NCBI GenBank assembly: GCA_934621885.1
Contig: CAKTUH010000003.1
Span: 1 to 64,000, forward strand
Length of the DNA: 64,000 nucleotides
Reading direction: 5' to 3'
From: an uncultured Collinsella sp.
GTDB taxonomy: Bacteria; Actinomycetota; Coriobacteriia; Coriobacteriales; Coriobacteriaceae
The notes beneath the pieces are model-generated. The model worked only from the letters and a program-made list of their open reading frames with translations. It ran no database searches and was not told the DNA's origin. The position numbers and the translations under genes were made by a program. Of this stretch, positions 1 to 7,613 are shown in pieces (within the stretch, counting starts at the first letter, position 1; each line of letters opens with the position of its first letter).

Positions 1-849
1 ATCCCCAGCCCCGACTATCCGCTGTGGACGGCGTGCGCAACCCTTGCCGGCGGTCATCCCGTGCATTATCTGTGCGATGAGCAGGCGGATTGGTATCCCG
101 ACCTGGAGGATATGGAGTCCAAGATCACGAGCGCGACCAAGGCACTCGTCATCATCAACCCCAACAACCCCACGGGCTCGGTCTATCCGCGCGAGGTGCT
201 CGAAGGTATCGTCGAGATCGCGCGCAGGCACCAGCTGATGATTTTTGCCGACGAGATCTACGACCGTCTGTGCATGGACGGCTACGAGCACGTCTCGATT
301 GCTTCGCTCGCTCCCGACCTGCCCTGCGTCACCTTTAGCGGCCTTTCCAAGTCTCACATGATCGCGGGCTACCGTATTGGCTGGATGGTGCTTTCGGGCA
401 ACCAGCGCTGCATGAGCGACTTTATTATGGGCATCAACATGCTTTCGAACATGCGCCTGTGCTCTAACGTGCCGGCTCAGTCCATCGTTCAGACGGCGCT
501 CGGTGGCCATCAATCGGTCAACGACTACATTCGCCCCGGCGGTCGTGTCTACGAGCAGCGCAATTATGTGTATGAGGCGCTCAGCAAGATCGACGGCATC
601 TCGGTGGTCAAGCCGCGCGCGGCGTTCTACATCTTCCCCAAGATGGATGTGAAGAAGTTCAACATCACCGATGACGAGCAGTTCGCCCTCGACCTGCTGC
701 ACGAGAAGAAGATCCTGATCACGCGCGGCGGCGGCTTTAACTGGGCCGAGCCCGACCACTTCCGCATCGTCTACCTGCCGCGCATGGAAGTGCTCAAAGA
801 GTCCCTCGAAGACCTTGCCGACTTCTTTGATCATTATCGTCAGAGCTAA
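1..849 (+). CDS. alaA: AlaA-type alanine/pyruvate aminotransferase (5' end missing)
   Basis: The reading frame is open from base 1, so the N-terminal roughly 120 residues of this fold-type I PLP aminotransferase lie outside the window; 282 residues are present. The visible part closely follows the glutamate-pyruvate aminotransferases of the E. coli AlaA type: SPDYPLW at the edge, IINPNNPTG (substrate and cofactor contacts), FADEIYD (Asp that pairs with the PLP ring nitrogen), FSGLSKSHMIAGYRIGW carrying the Schiff-base lysine, and FRIVYLPR near the end with the carboxylate-binding arginine. It would interconvert pyruvate plus glutamate with alanine plus 2-oxoglutarate in the cytosol. A strong hairpin terminator follows 24 bases after the stop, so it ends its transcription unit. 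The family is clear; the exact amino-acid preference is inferred from similarity to AlaA. Confidence 0.88.
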   Translation: MPSPDYPLWTACATLAGGHPVHYLCDEQADWYPDLEDMESKITSATKALVIINPNNPTGSVYPREVLEGIVEIARRHQLMIFADEIYDRLCMDGYEHVSIASLAPDLPCVTFSGLSKSHMIAGYRIGWMVLSGNQRCMSDFIMGINMLSNMRLCSNVPAQSIVQTALGGHQSVNDYIRPGGRVYEQRNYVYEALSKIDGISVVKPRAAFYIFPKMDVKKFNITDDEQFALDLLHEKKILITRGGGFNWAEPDHFRIVYLPRMEVLKESLEDLADFFDHYRQS

Positions 850-872
850 TGGGATAGAAGTTCCGCACTACG

Positions 873-913
873 AAAAAGCTCCCTGCAGTTGCTTGGCTGC
901 GGGGAGCTTTTTT
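873..913. terminator. Intrinsic terminator, probably bidirectional
   Basis: An 11-bp perfect stem (aaaaagctccc paired with gggagcttttt) lies between the aminotransferase stop and the convergent deformylase-like gene. It has an A run on one side and a T run on the other, so it can terminate transcription from both directions. Confidence 0.85.
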
Positions 914-953
914 GTGGACCTGTGGGGCGTGGGAAATGCTTGACCGGCGGACC

Positions 954-1364
954 TTATATAACAATCCCATTGCAGTGGTCGATTTCGTGTTGAATGATCT
1001 CGGCGGTGTAGCCCGAGAAGTTCTTGATGCGGTGCACGAAGTTTTCGTCCAGATACTCCACCTTAATGCGGCGATAACGAGTGCAGGGGCGCTCGCCGAC
1101 GAGTGAAAGGCATCCTTCGCTCGTCTGATAGGCATTGACCTGCTCAAGAATCTGCGGGTTGTACATAAGCAGCGACTTGCTGCCGTCCTTTACGCAGATG
1201 ATGCGTTTGCGCACACCGATCATGTTGGCGGCGAGGCCCACGCACTCGTGCTCATGCTCGTGGAGCGTATCCAGAAGATCCTGTCCGGTCGCGGCATCTT
1301 CGGGACCGGCGTCTTCGGAGGGCAGGCGTAAAAAGAACTCGGACTTCATGATGGGTTTGATCAT
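954..1364 (-). CDS. Peptide deformylase-like protein with Met in place of the motif-1 Gln
   Basis: A 136-residue protein of the peptide deformylase family, which removes the formyl group from nascent N-terminal formyl-methionine. Motif 2 is EGCLS (metal-ligand cysteine) and motif 3 is HEIDH (metal-ligand histidines and catalytic Glu). Motif 1 normally reads GxGLAAxQ; here it is VGLAANM, so the glutamine that stabilises the transition state is a methionine. Short proteins with the same AANM variant are known from Gram-positive bacteria as deformylase-like relatives, so this may be a second, specialised copy and not the housekeeping enzyme. The start is supported by an AAGGAG about 8 bases upstream of ATG. 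The protein is shorter than a full-length deformylase (about 150-190 residues) and ends soon after HEIDH. Whether it is active cannot be told from sequence. Confidence 0.85.
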   Translation of the reverse strand: MIKPIMKSEFFLRLPSEDAGPEDAATGQDLLDTLHEHEHECVGLAANMIGVRKRIICVKDGSKSLLMYNPQILEQVNAYQTSEGCLSLVGERPCTRYRRIKVEYLDENFVHRIKNFSGYTAEIIQHEIDHCNGIVI

Positions 1365-1577
1365 GGCGGGCTCCTTAAGGTGGGCGCATTTGATTCAAGT
1401 CATGATACCGCGACATGTCGCATTAATGTGTGCACATAGATTCTGCAGCTAGATTGGCGGACGACACCATAAACTAATGGACGTTTTGCCGAGAGGCATG
1501 ATTTATAAGCGCAAAAGAGTGCGCGACGGGCCCCGCGAATGGGGCGATGATGCCCGAGAGGGCCAAGAAGGAGTCTC

Positions 1578-2489
1578 ATGTCTGAGAACGAAGAGATCAT
1601 GAACGAGACCGAGAACGAGACCATGGCTGCCGAGGTCGAGGCAGTCGAGACCGTGGAGACCGAAGCTGCCGAGGTTGAGGCTGCTGACGAGGTTTCCGCC
1701 GAGGAGGAGGCCGAGGTTGTCGAGGCCGCCGTTGATTACGATGACGAAGAGCTGATGGACAAGATGCAGAAGGCCGCCCGCCTGCTGCGCAGCCGTCGCT
1801 TTGCTATTTCCAAGGAGGAGGAGGCCAAGGCCGAGCGCATGGCGAACATCGAGCGCGCCATCAAGCTCCTTGACCTCAAGCCCAAGATGGAGCAGAAGGA
1901 GATGTCCGACCTGCTGGGCATGCGCCTTCGTGAGCTCGATGGCCTGATGGCCGAGGCCGAGGCTGCCGACCTGGTCGGCCGCATCGACGACGCCGAGGGC
2001 GATATGCGCAAGATCGTCGTCTTCGCTGCTGAGGATGCTGCCGAGGGCCTGACCGAGCTTGCCAACAAGAAGGAGAAGCTCCTGCCCGAGCTTTCTTACG
2101 AGGAGGCCACCGAGCTGATGGCTGCCCTCGATAAGGTTATCGCCCCGCTCGTCGCCATGGGCCTGGACGAGGACCGCGGTCCTCGCGGCGGTCGTGACGA
2201 TCGCGGTGGCCGTGGCGGCGACCGTGGCGGTCGCGGCGGCTTTGGCGATCGCGGTGGCCGTGGCGGCGACCGTGGCGGTCGCGGTGGCGACCGTGGTGGC
2301 CGTGGCGGCTTTGGTGACCGTGGCGGCGACCGTGGTGGTCGCGGCGGCTTCGGCGGCAACCGTGGCGGCTATGGCGACCGCGGTGGCAACCGTGGCGGCT
2401 TCGGCGGCAACCGCGGTAACGACCGCGGCGGTCGCGGTGGCGATCGTGGCGGCCGCAACGGCGGCGGCTTCCGCGGCAACCGTTTCTAA
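1578..2489 (+). CDS. Acidic/winged-helix/RGG-repeat nucleic-acid-binding protein
   Basis: A 303-residue protein of three parts. Residues 1-55 are strongly acidic (Glu/Val/Ala rich). Residues about 60-190 are helical and resemble a MarR-like winged helix (KMEQKEMSDLLGMRLRELDGL could be the recognition region, followed by a strand KIVVFA). Residues about 200-303 are a low-complexity tail with about twenty RGG triplets mixed with GFG, GYG and GN steps. RGG boxes bind RNA and favour condensate formation in eukaryotic and some bacterial RNA helicases; here no helicase domain is present. AGAAGGAG sits just before ATG. The gene stands alone between a 210-base leader and a repeat block. A role in RNA or nucleoid binding is inference; I do not recognise a named family. 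The repeated codons make the 3' third prone to length variation between strains. Confidence 0.85.
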   Translation: MSENEEIMNETENETMAAEVEAVETVETEAAEVEAADEVSAEEEAEVVEAAVDYDDEELMDKMQKAARLLRSRRFAISKEEEAKAERMANIERAIKLLDLKPKMEQKEMSDLLGMRLRELDGLMAEAEAADLVGRIDDAEGDMRKIVVFAAEDAAEGLTELANKKEKLLPELSYEEATELMAALDKVIAPLVAMGLDEDRGPRGGRDDRGGRGGDRGGRGGFGDRGGRGGDRGGRGGDRGGRGGFGDRGGDRGGRGGFGGNRGGYGDRGGNRGGFGGNRGNDRGGRGGDRGGRNGGGFRGNRF

Positions 2490-2490
2490 T

Positions 2491-2521
2491 TAGTTACGCG
2501 GTTCTACGAACCGCGTAACTA
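2491..2521. repeat. Perfect 14-bp hairpin after the RGG-protein gene
   Basis: tagttacgcggttc is followed by a 3-base loop (tac) and its exact complement. It begins 2 bases after the stop codon. No T run follows, so it may protect the mRNA 3' end more than terminate; the next hairpin downstream does have a T run. Confidence 0.8.
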
Positions 2522-2530
2522 GTTGACGCT

Positions 2531-2633
2531 GCGCGCCCGCCAGAGCGACAACTTGTCATTCAAAGAGGACGGCATGACCAGAAGGTCTATGCCGTCCTCT
2601 TTTCATGCCAATTTGTTCGCTCTGGCGGGCGCT
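2531..2633. terminator. Nested hairpin with intrinsic terminator inside
   Basis: The inner hairpin (2562-2603) pairs aaagaggacggcat with atgccgtcctcttt and has T/A runs on both sides, a typical bidirectional terminator. It sits inside an outer inverted repeat (gcgcccgccagagcg at about 2533-2547 against cgctctggcgggcgc at about 2618-2632). It lies between the convergent RGG-protein and pdxT genes. Confidence 0.8.
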
Positions 2634-2675
2634 CGCTGTCCGTCCTCTACCTGCGGCGTTGTCACGGTCCAAGGT

Positions 2676-2759
2676 AGTCATTGGGGACGTTCTTAAATGA
2701 CTAGTCGTTGGGGACGTTCTTGTTTGACTAGTCGTTTAAGAACGTCCCCAACGACTAGT
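2676..2759. repeat. Intergenic 'ttggggacgttctt' repeat: two direct copies plus one inverted
   Basis: Two direct copies (from about 2676 and 2703) of a 27-base unit containing ttggggacgttctt are followed by an inverted copy at 2738-2759. The second and third copies form a perfect 22-bp stem (2700-2721 with 2738-2759) around a 16-base loop. No coding function is visible. This is one of several unrelated palindromic repeat families scattered between genes in this window. Confidence 0.8.
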
Positions 2760-2764
2760 CAGAA

Positions 2765-2830
2765 TGAGAGTGGATAATCTCCCGGTTTTGGCCTGAATGT
2801 TGGCTCAAAGTGGGAGATTATCCACTCTCA
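2765..2830. repeat. 19-bp perfect palindrome with 28-base loop
   Basis: tgagagtggataatctccc (2765-2783) is exactly complementary to 2812-2830. It directly abuts the previous repeat and ends 40 bases before the pdxT stop codon. With its neighbours it fills the 380-base gap between the RGG-protein gene and pdxT, where no gene is seen. Confidence 0.8.
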
Positions 2831-2869
2831 ATTTGTAAGTGTCCGAAAATCCACTTTCGTTTTATCTGC

Positions 2870-3457
2870 CTACATCTGCAGGAATAGTTCGTGCAGGCGG
2901 GTGTCTTCGTCGAGTTCGGGGTGGAAGGTTACGCCGAGCTGGTTGCCCTGACGGGCGGCGACGATGCGGCCGTCGACTTCCGCTAAGGTCTTGGCGTCAC
3001 CGTGGACCTCGACGATGCGGGGCGCGCGGATAAACGTCAACGGCACTTCACCGTCGATGCCGGCTACCTGCCCCTTGGTTCGAAAGCTGCCGAGCTGTCG
3101 GCCGTAGGCATTGCGCTCGACGAGTACATCCATGGTCGCCAGGCGCGGGGTGCCCTTATCGTCATGGACGGCAAGATCGTGCGCCAGCAGAATCAGGCCG
3201 GCGCAGGTGCCTAACACGGGCATGCCCTCGGTAATGCGGGCGCGAAGCTCGTCGAGCATGCCCAGCTCATCAAGCAACTTTCCTTGAACGGTGGACTCGC
3301 CGCCAGGAAGTACCAGACGGTCAAAGTCCTGCTGCAAATCGGCTGCCTGCCTCAGCTCAATACAACGTGCGCCCAGCTCGGACAGCCTTGCCTCGTGCTC
3401 GGCAAAAGCGCCTTGGACCGCCAGCACGGCGACCGTCTGGTCTGCGTAATCGCTCAT
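2870..3457 (-). CDS. pdxT: Pyridoxal 5'-phosphate synthase glutaminase subunit PdxT
   Basis: A 195-residue class I glutamine amidotransferase that releases ammonia from glutamine and channels it to PdxS for PLP synthesis. The family landmarks are in order: VLAVQGAFAEH at the N-terminus, LPGGEST at about 50-55, the nucleophile cysteine in GTCAGL (Cys85), ERNAYGRQLGSF around 114-125, and the His-Glu pair in FHPELDED (His179, Glu181). Length is normal for PdxT. It follows pdxS on the same strand with a gap of about 20 bases, so the two subunits are made from one message. The divergent MocR-type gene beyond pdxS is the likely regulator. Confidence 0.96.
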   Translation of the reverse strand: MSDYADQTVAVLAVQGAFAEHEARLSELGARCIELRQAADLQQDFDRLVLPGGESTVQGKLLDELGMLDELRARITEGMPVLGTCAGLILLAHDLAVHDDKGTPRLATMDVLVERNAYGRQLGSFRTKGQVAGIDGEVPLTFIRAPRIVEVHGDAKTLAEVDGRIVAARQGNQLGVTFHPELDEDTRLHELFLQM

Positions 3458-3477
3458 GTGCGATCCTTTCTGCCGGG

Positions 3478-4368
3478 CTAACGTCCGCGCTCCTCCATGA
3501 TGATTTCGATCTCGTCGACGTTGATGCCGACCATGGCCTCGCCCAGGTCCTCCGAAAGCTCAGCGATGAGCTTGGCGTCGGTGAAGTTTGCGACGGCCTT
3601 GACGATGGCGGCGGCGCGCTTAGCCGGGTCGCCGCTCTTAAAGATGCCCGAGCCCACAAAGACGCCCTCGGCACCCAGCTGCATCATCAGCGCGGCGTCG
3701 GCAGGGGTTGCCACACCGCCAGCAGCAAAGTTCACGACGGGAAGCTTGCCCGTGGCATGGACCTCGCGCACCAGCTCGACCGGAACCTGCAGCTGCTTGG
3801 CTGCCTCAAAGAGCTCGTCGTCGCGCAGGGCAACAACATCGCGGATCTGCTTTTGGATCTTGCGCATGTGGCGTACAGCCTGGACCACGTCGCCCGTGCC
3901 CGGCTCGCCCTTGGTGCGGATCATCGTGGCGCCCTCGGCAACGCGACGCAGCGCCTCGCCCAGGTCGCGGGCGCCGCAGACAAACGGGACGTCAAACTGG
4001 GTCTTGTCGATGTGATAGACATCGTCAGCGGGGGAGAGAACCTCGGACTCATCGATGTAGTCGATCTCGATGGCCTGAAGGACCTGCGCCTCGACGATGT
4101 GACCGATGCGGCACTTGGCCATAACGGGGATGGAGACGGCCTCCTGAATGCCCTTGATCATTTTGGGGTCACTCATGCGCGACACGCCGCCGGCGGCGCG
4201 GATGTCGGCCGGGATGCGCTCGAGCGCCATGACGGCGCAGGCGCCCGCCTCCTCGGCGATGCGAGCCTGCTCGGGTGTGGTGACGTCCATGATGACGCCG
4301 CCCTTGAGCATCTGCGCGAGCTCGCGGTTGAGTTTGACGCGATCGGCCTTGCTGGTCTGTTCTGCCAT
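3478..4368 (-). CDS. pdxS: Pyridoxal 5'-phosphate synthase lyase subunit PdxS
   Basis: A 296-residue (beta/alpha)8 barrel that builds PLP from ribose 5-phosphate, glyceraldehyde 3-phosphate and ammonia, forming the dodecameric core of the PLP synthase. Both working lysines are visible: Lys85 in [10 protein letters not shown], which forms the sugar imine, and Lys153 in [37 protein letters not shown] forms the second phosphate site. The start at [10 protein letters not shown] is chosen because GGGAGC lies 5 bases upstream; an in-frame upstream extension lacks a ribosome binding site and family similarity. The gene is the first of the pdxST operon and is divergent from the PdxR-type regulator gene. 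Confidence 0.97.
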   Translation of the reverse strand: MAEQTSKADRVKLNRELAQMLKGGVIMDVTTPEQARIAEEAGACAVMALERIPADIRAAGGVSRMSDPKMIKGIQEAVSIPVMAKCRIGHIVEAQVLQAIEIDYIDESEVLSPADDVYHIDKTQFDVPFVCGARDLGEALRRVAEGATMIRTKGEPGTGDVVQAVRHMRKIQKQIRDVVALRDDELFEAAKQLQVPVELVREVHATGKLPVVNFAAGGVATPADAALMMQLGAEGVFVGSGIFKSGDPAKRAAAIVKAVANFTDAKLIAELSEDLGEAMVGINVDEIEIIMEERGR

Positions 4369-4454
4369 GGTTGCTCCCTTGGTTGGCATGTGCATTGCTT
4401 GACGGAACATCCTATAGGGGAGCTGGGTATGGCGGAATAATCAGTTTTCGAGAT

Positions 4455-4505
4455 AATAACAAGGTCAGACTAATACCAGATTGAATGACACGATAAGGTC
4501 AGGTG
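4455..4505. promoter_or_regulatory. pdxS/pdxR intergenic region with direct repeats
   Basis: The 145-base divergent intergenic region carries two direct copies of aaggtcag (4461-4468 and 4495-4502, 34 bases apart), the second immediately before the regulator start. MocR/PdxR regulators bind direct repeats in the shared promoter region, so these are candidate operators; binding itself is inferred. Confidence 0.45.
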
Positions 4506-4513
4506 GCAAACTC

Positions 4514-5953
4514 ATGCTTGACTACAATTTGGAACAACGTGGCGGAGCATCGCTCTATGAGTATGTTTACCAGCAAATTCGAGATGATATCGTTGCTGGT
4601 CGCATTGCGGCGGGGGAGCACCTGCCGTCCAAGCGTGCCTTTGCCAGTCATCTGGGAATCAGTGTCATTACAATCGAAAATGCATATAGCCAGTTGCTCG
4701 CCGAGGGTTATATTTGCTCAAAGCCTCGCCGTGGCTACTACGCGTGCGAGCTTCCCGAAGCCCCGGTTCTGGCTTCGGCTGCGGAGGATGCCGATCGAGA
4801 TTCCGCTCCTGCGGGCCTTAACGCACATGATGCTGATGGGCAGCCCGAGCAATTCGCCCCGCTCTCTCCTTCCGCCTTGGAAGCCGCACGTCTCTGGCAA
4901 AGTGCTCTGCGGGCAACGCTGACCTCCGAAGATGAGCGCGAAATCTTCTCGCCCGCACCTGTGCAAGGCACCGCTCGGCTGCGGCATGCAATTGCGCATC
5001 ATCTTCGCGGGACGAGGGGCATGAACGTCAATCCCGACAACATCGTCATCGGTGCGGGCGCCCAGTTGCTTGACACGATGCTGGTCCAGTTGCTTGGCTC
5101 GGACAAGATGTACGCCGTCGAGGACCCGGGCTACTTGCGTCTGACGCGCATCTATCAGGCCATGGGCTGCAAAGTGCGGCATATTCCGCTGGATGGTGAG
5201 GGCGTTAACTTGGGCGAGCTGCTCAATGCCGGGGCGGATGTCCTTCACCTGATGCCGTCCCATCAGTATCCGATTGGCCTTGTGACGAGCATTGCGCGTC
5301 GCTATGCCCTGCTGAGCTGGGCTGCCGAGCAGCCGGACCGGTATCTCATCGAAGATGACTTTGATTGTGAGTTTCGCCTTGCCGGTAAGCCGATTCCCGC
5401 GCTCGCGTCGATCGATGCCGCCCAATCGGTCATCTACACCAACACCTTTTCAAAAAGTCTGTCGTCGGCCCTGCGTTTGGCGTATATGGTCCTGCCTGAT
5501 GAACTGATGGAACGGTTTAGGCGCGAGCTGGGTTTCTATGCCTCGTCGGTTAGCTCCGTGGACCAGGTGGCGTTAGCGCGTTTGCTGGAATCGGGCGATT
5601 ACGAGCGACATGTGAATCGCGTGCGCGTGCGCGCTCGCGAGACGCGTGATGGCCTGGCGGCGCTTGTGCGCAAGGCGTTTCCGACAGGGGAGGTGTCGAT
5701 CGAGCATGCAGACGCGGGCCTTTACTGCACCGTGGTTGCGGAGTGCGAAGCGGGCGGAAGCTCTTTTGCACGGGCCCTCATGCACTCGAGTATCCCTTTT
5801 ATCGATATCAGTGACTGTTATTGGTGTGCCGATGGTGCATCTGTCCCTGAAAACTCAAGTCAAATTCTTGTTCAGTATGACGATCTGAGTCCAAAAGTGC
5901 TAACAACCTTGGAATTGCAGCTAATGGGGACACTCTGCAACCTAAGTGAGTAG
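4514..5953 (+). CDS. pdxR: MocR/PdxR-type transcriptional regulator of PLP synthesis
   Basis: A 479-residue fusion of a GntR winged helix (residues 5-80, with LPSKRAFASHLGISVITIENAYSQL) and a fold-type I aminotransferase-like domain (about 120-479) that senses PLP. The PLP lysine is present in NTFSKSLSSALRLAY (Lys314) and DDFDCEFR gives the pyridine-nitrogen Asp. Divergent placement from pdxST makes it the probable activator of PLP synthesis, as for PdxR in other Gram-positives. The start is taken at 4514 because AGGTGG precedes it; an ATG at 4481 has no ribosome binding site. The last three residues (LSE) and the TAG stop are provided by the left end of a palindromic repeat element that begins at 5942, so the natural C-terminus may have been altered when the element arrived. 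Confidence 0.88.
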   Translation: MLDYNLEQRGGASLYEYVYQQIRDDIVAGRIAAGEHLPSKRAFASHLGISVITIENAYSQLLAEGYICSKPRRGYYACELPEAPVLASAAEDADRDSAPAGLNAHDADGQPEQFAPLSPSALEAARLWQSALRATLTSEDEREIFSPAPVQGTARLRHAIAHHLRGTRGMNVNPDNIVIGAGAQLLDTMLVQLLGSDKMYAVEDPGYLRLTRIYQAMGCKVRHIPLDGEGVNLGELLNAGADVLHLMPSHQYPIGLVTSIARRYALLSWAAEQPDRYLIEDDFDCEFRLAGKPIPALASIDAAQSVIYTNTFSKSLSSALRLAYMVLPDELMERFRRELGFYASSVSSVDQVALARLLESGDYERHVNRVRVRARETRDGLAALVRKAFPTGEVSIEHADAGLYCTVVAECEAGGSSFARALMHSSIPFIDISDCYWCADGASVPENSSQILVQYDDLSPKVLTTLELQLMGTLCNLSE

Positions 5954-6064
5954 GCTTTTGGAACTTTGGCGACCAGGCAGTTTTGTAACAAGCTATCTAC
6001 CTGCGGTTTTGAAAAGCAGGATGACTGGTCTGCTCGGTATGTTCCAAAAAGTCTACTCACTTGC
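5942..6064. repeat. Triple-stop palindromic element, copy A (123 bp)
   Basis: The left arm (aagtgagtaggcttttggaac) and right arm (gttccaaaaagtctactcac) are near-perfect inverted repeats around a core of about 75 bases that contains ctacctgcggtttt. The terminal ctaagtgagtag contains TAA, TGA and TAG, each in a different frame. Copy A supplies the stop codon of the PdxR-type gene. Its right end is slightly decayed (cttgc instead of cttag). Copies B (7362-7484) and C (19195-19316) share arms, length and core. Confidence 0.85.
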
Positions 6065-6096
6065 CGCGCAAAGCTTCCGCACGAGAATAAAATGGG

Positions 6097-6162
6097 GTTT
6101 TCAACAGAGCTTCGTCCAGTTCTTGGCAAGCTTTTGGCCAGTTGGGGAGGGCTGTTGAAAAC
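6097..6162. repeat. 11-bp inverted repeat upstream of the orphan nuclease-like gene
   Basis: gttttcaacag (6097-6107) pairs with ctgttgaaaac (6152-6162). It lies in the 175-base gap between repeat copy A and the next gene. A structured leader or old mobile-element end is possible; nothing else is recognisable in this gap. Confidence 0.45.
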
Positions 6163-6239
6163 TTAGCGGTCCGTTCGGCGCCATTTTCGGTGCGTTCGCG
6201 CCAATGCGAGACAGGCTGGGTTGAGATTCGTGTTTTCCT

Positions 6240-7373
6240 GTGCCTATGAAGGATCTGCTTTGTGACATATCGGCTTTTAGGTACTGGCGTTTGCCCCCTC
6301 AGGTCCGCGCTTTGTGTCCGCCGCTTCCACGGCCGGAAGAAGACCGGCAGCGATATGAACTCGCCCGTAACCCGACGGCTGCGGTTGCGCTCGGTTTTCC
6401 GCTGTATACATTGGTTCGGACGAGAAACAAACGGACTTGCCCTGCCAGCATTAGGCAGCGGCTGTTCCTTGGTGAGCTCCCCAGGGAATCCGTGCTGGAA
6501 ACGGAGCATGGATTTTTGGTTACGTCTCCTCTACTGACGGCATTCATCATGTTGCGGCATCTGACGGATCTTCAGCTTCTTTTGGTATTAGCGGAGATGT
6601 GCGGCTTGTTTGCGGTGTGCGCTCTGCCGGCGGCGCTTGAGGCGGAGCTTACGCGCGCAATTGATTCGGGCGCGATTTCGACAACGTTCGGTTGGGTGCG
6701 CTGCCCGTCCGAGGACGGCACTGCCTCAAATTTATGGCGTCGAGACGCTTTGGTTTTGGGCAGAGACCTTGACCGTTTTTGTTCAGATGTTTGCGGGATG
6801 CGTTACGGCAATAGATTTATGGCGGTATCGCAACTCGTTCCATTGGGTGCCGCGTCTCCTTTTGAGGTCGAGGCGTATTTGTTGCTTGGACTGCCGCGAG
6901 CCCTGGGAGGCGAAGGGTTCTGCGGCATAGAGCTCAATGTCGAAGTGACGCTAAGCACAAGTGCTCGAGCGATTGTGGGAAAGTCCCGTGTATATATCGA
7001 CCTACTTCTTTCTTCGCCGGACGGCAGGCGACAGGTGGCCATTGAATGTCAGGGGAAGGCCACGCACGGACGCGCAGGGGATGGCTTGCGTGACGCTGAC
7101 CGCATGACAGCCCTTCAGGCCATGGGCTACGATGTACTGCTCCTGACACACAGACAGATATCCGATGAGGGTAGATTCCGCGCGATTGTTAAGGCCGTAT
7201 GCAGGATGCTCGATGCTGAATATCGTGATAAAAGCTCAGATGAGCAAAGGGCTGAGACATTACTCCGGTCTGAGCTATTCGTTGACTGGACAAAATTGGG
7301 AGTAATTGACGGAAAGATGCCCGTTAGACACAAAACAGCTCGATCGTGGACGGCTGCGGTTCTAAGTGAGTAG
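6240..7373 (+). CDS. Orphan protein with AbiEi-like N-terminus and predicted PD-(D/E)XK/DUF559-like nuclease domain
   Basis: 377 residues, no confident name. The N-terminus (DISAFRYWRLPP, residues 9-20) resembles the short helix seen in AbiEi/type IV antitoxin-like proteins of Actinobacteria. The C-terminal part has a restriction-endonuclease-like pattern: SPFEVE (Glu209), an Asn in LNVEV (233), Asp254 in VYIDLLL, the core ECQGK (Glu269, Gln271, Lys273) followed by THG, and a strand YDVLLLTH. This matches the DUF559/Vsr-like arrangement of a small single-domain nuclease. The gene stands alone between two copies of the same palindromic element, and its last residues LSE and TAG stop come from copy B. 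The start is uncertain: GTG at 6240 or ATG at 6246, neither with a good ribosome binding site. A defence or toxin role is inference from fold and context. Confidence 0.7.
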   Translation: MPMKDLLCDISAFRYWRLPPQVRALCPPLPRPEEDRQRYELARNPTAAVALGFPLYTLVRTRNKRTCPASIRQRLFLGELPRESVLETEHGFLVTSPLLTAFIMLRHLTDLQLLLVLAEMCGLFAVCALPAALEAELTRAIDSGAISTTFGWVRCPSEDGTASNLWRRDALVLGRDLDRFCSDVCGMRYGNRFMAVSQLVPLGAASPFEVEAYLLLGLPRALGGEGFCGIELNVEVTLSTSARAIVGKSRVYIDLLLSSPDGRRQVAIECQGKATHGRAGDGLRDADRMTALQAMGYDVLLLTHRQISDEGRFRAIVKAVCRMLDAEYRDKSSDEQRAETLLRSELFVDWTKLGVIDGKMPVRHKTARSWTAAVLSE

Positions 7374-7484
7374 ACTTTTGGCACTTTGGCGACCAGGCCG
7401 TTTTGCAACAAGTCATTTACCTGCGGCTTTATAAAGCAATATGGATGGTGTGCTCGGCAAGTTCCAAAAAGTCTACTCACTTAG
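7362..7484. repeat. Triple-stop palindromic element, copy B (123 bp)
   Basis: The same structure as copy A: it begins ctaagtgagtag and ends ctactcacttag, with arms extending through acttttggcac / gttccaaaaagt and the core ttacctgcggcttt. Both ends are intact, so translation entering from either side meets a stop in any frame. It supplies the TAG stop (7371-7373) of the preceding nuclease-like gene. Confidence 0.88.
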
Positions 7485-7549
7485 TTTTTGACGAGATGCC
7501 AATGCCTAAGGCGGTCCTATTTCAGGGCGTTAACGAGTCCTCGAGACAC

Positions 7550-7581
7550 AAAAAGGCCCGAACCATGCGGTCCGGGCCTTA
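7550..7581 (-). terminator. Intrinsic terminator of the rubrerythrin gene
   Basis: On the minus strand, aaggcccggac pairs with gttcgggcctt and is followed by TTT, about 30 bases after the rubrerythrin stop codon. Confidence 0.85.
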
Positions 7582-7613
7582 TCGAGCTAAAGATTATCTC
7601 TCAGGCGGTTGGC

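Noticed and set aside
2096..2359. Proline-rich minus-strand frame (repeated PPRPPRSP).
   Set aside because: It is the antisense of the RGG-coding repeats; the plus-strand gene has a start signal and a structured domain.
2676..2760. Possible CRISPR-like array of ttggggacgttctt repeats.
   Set aside because: Only three units, one inverted, with no unique spacers of constant length and no cas genes nearby.
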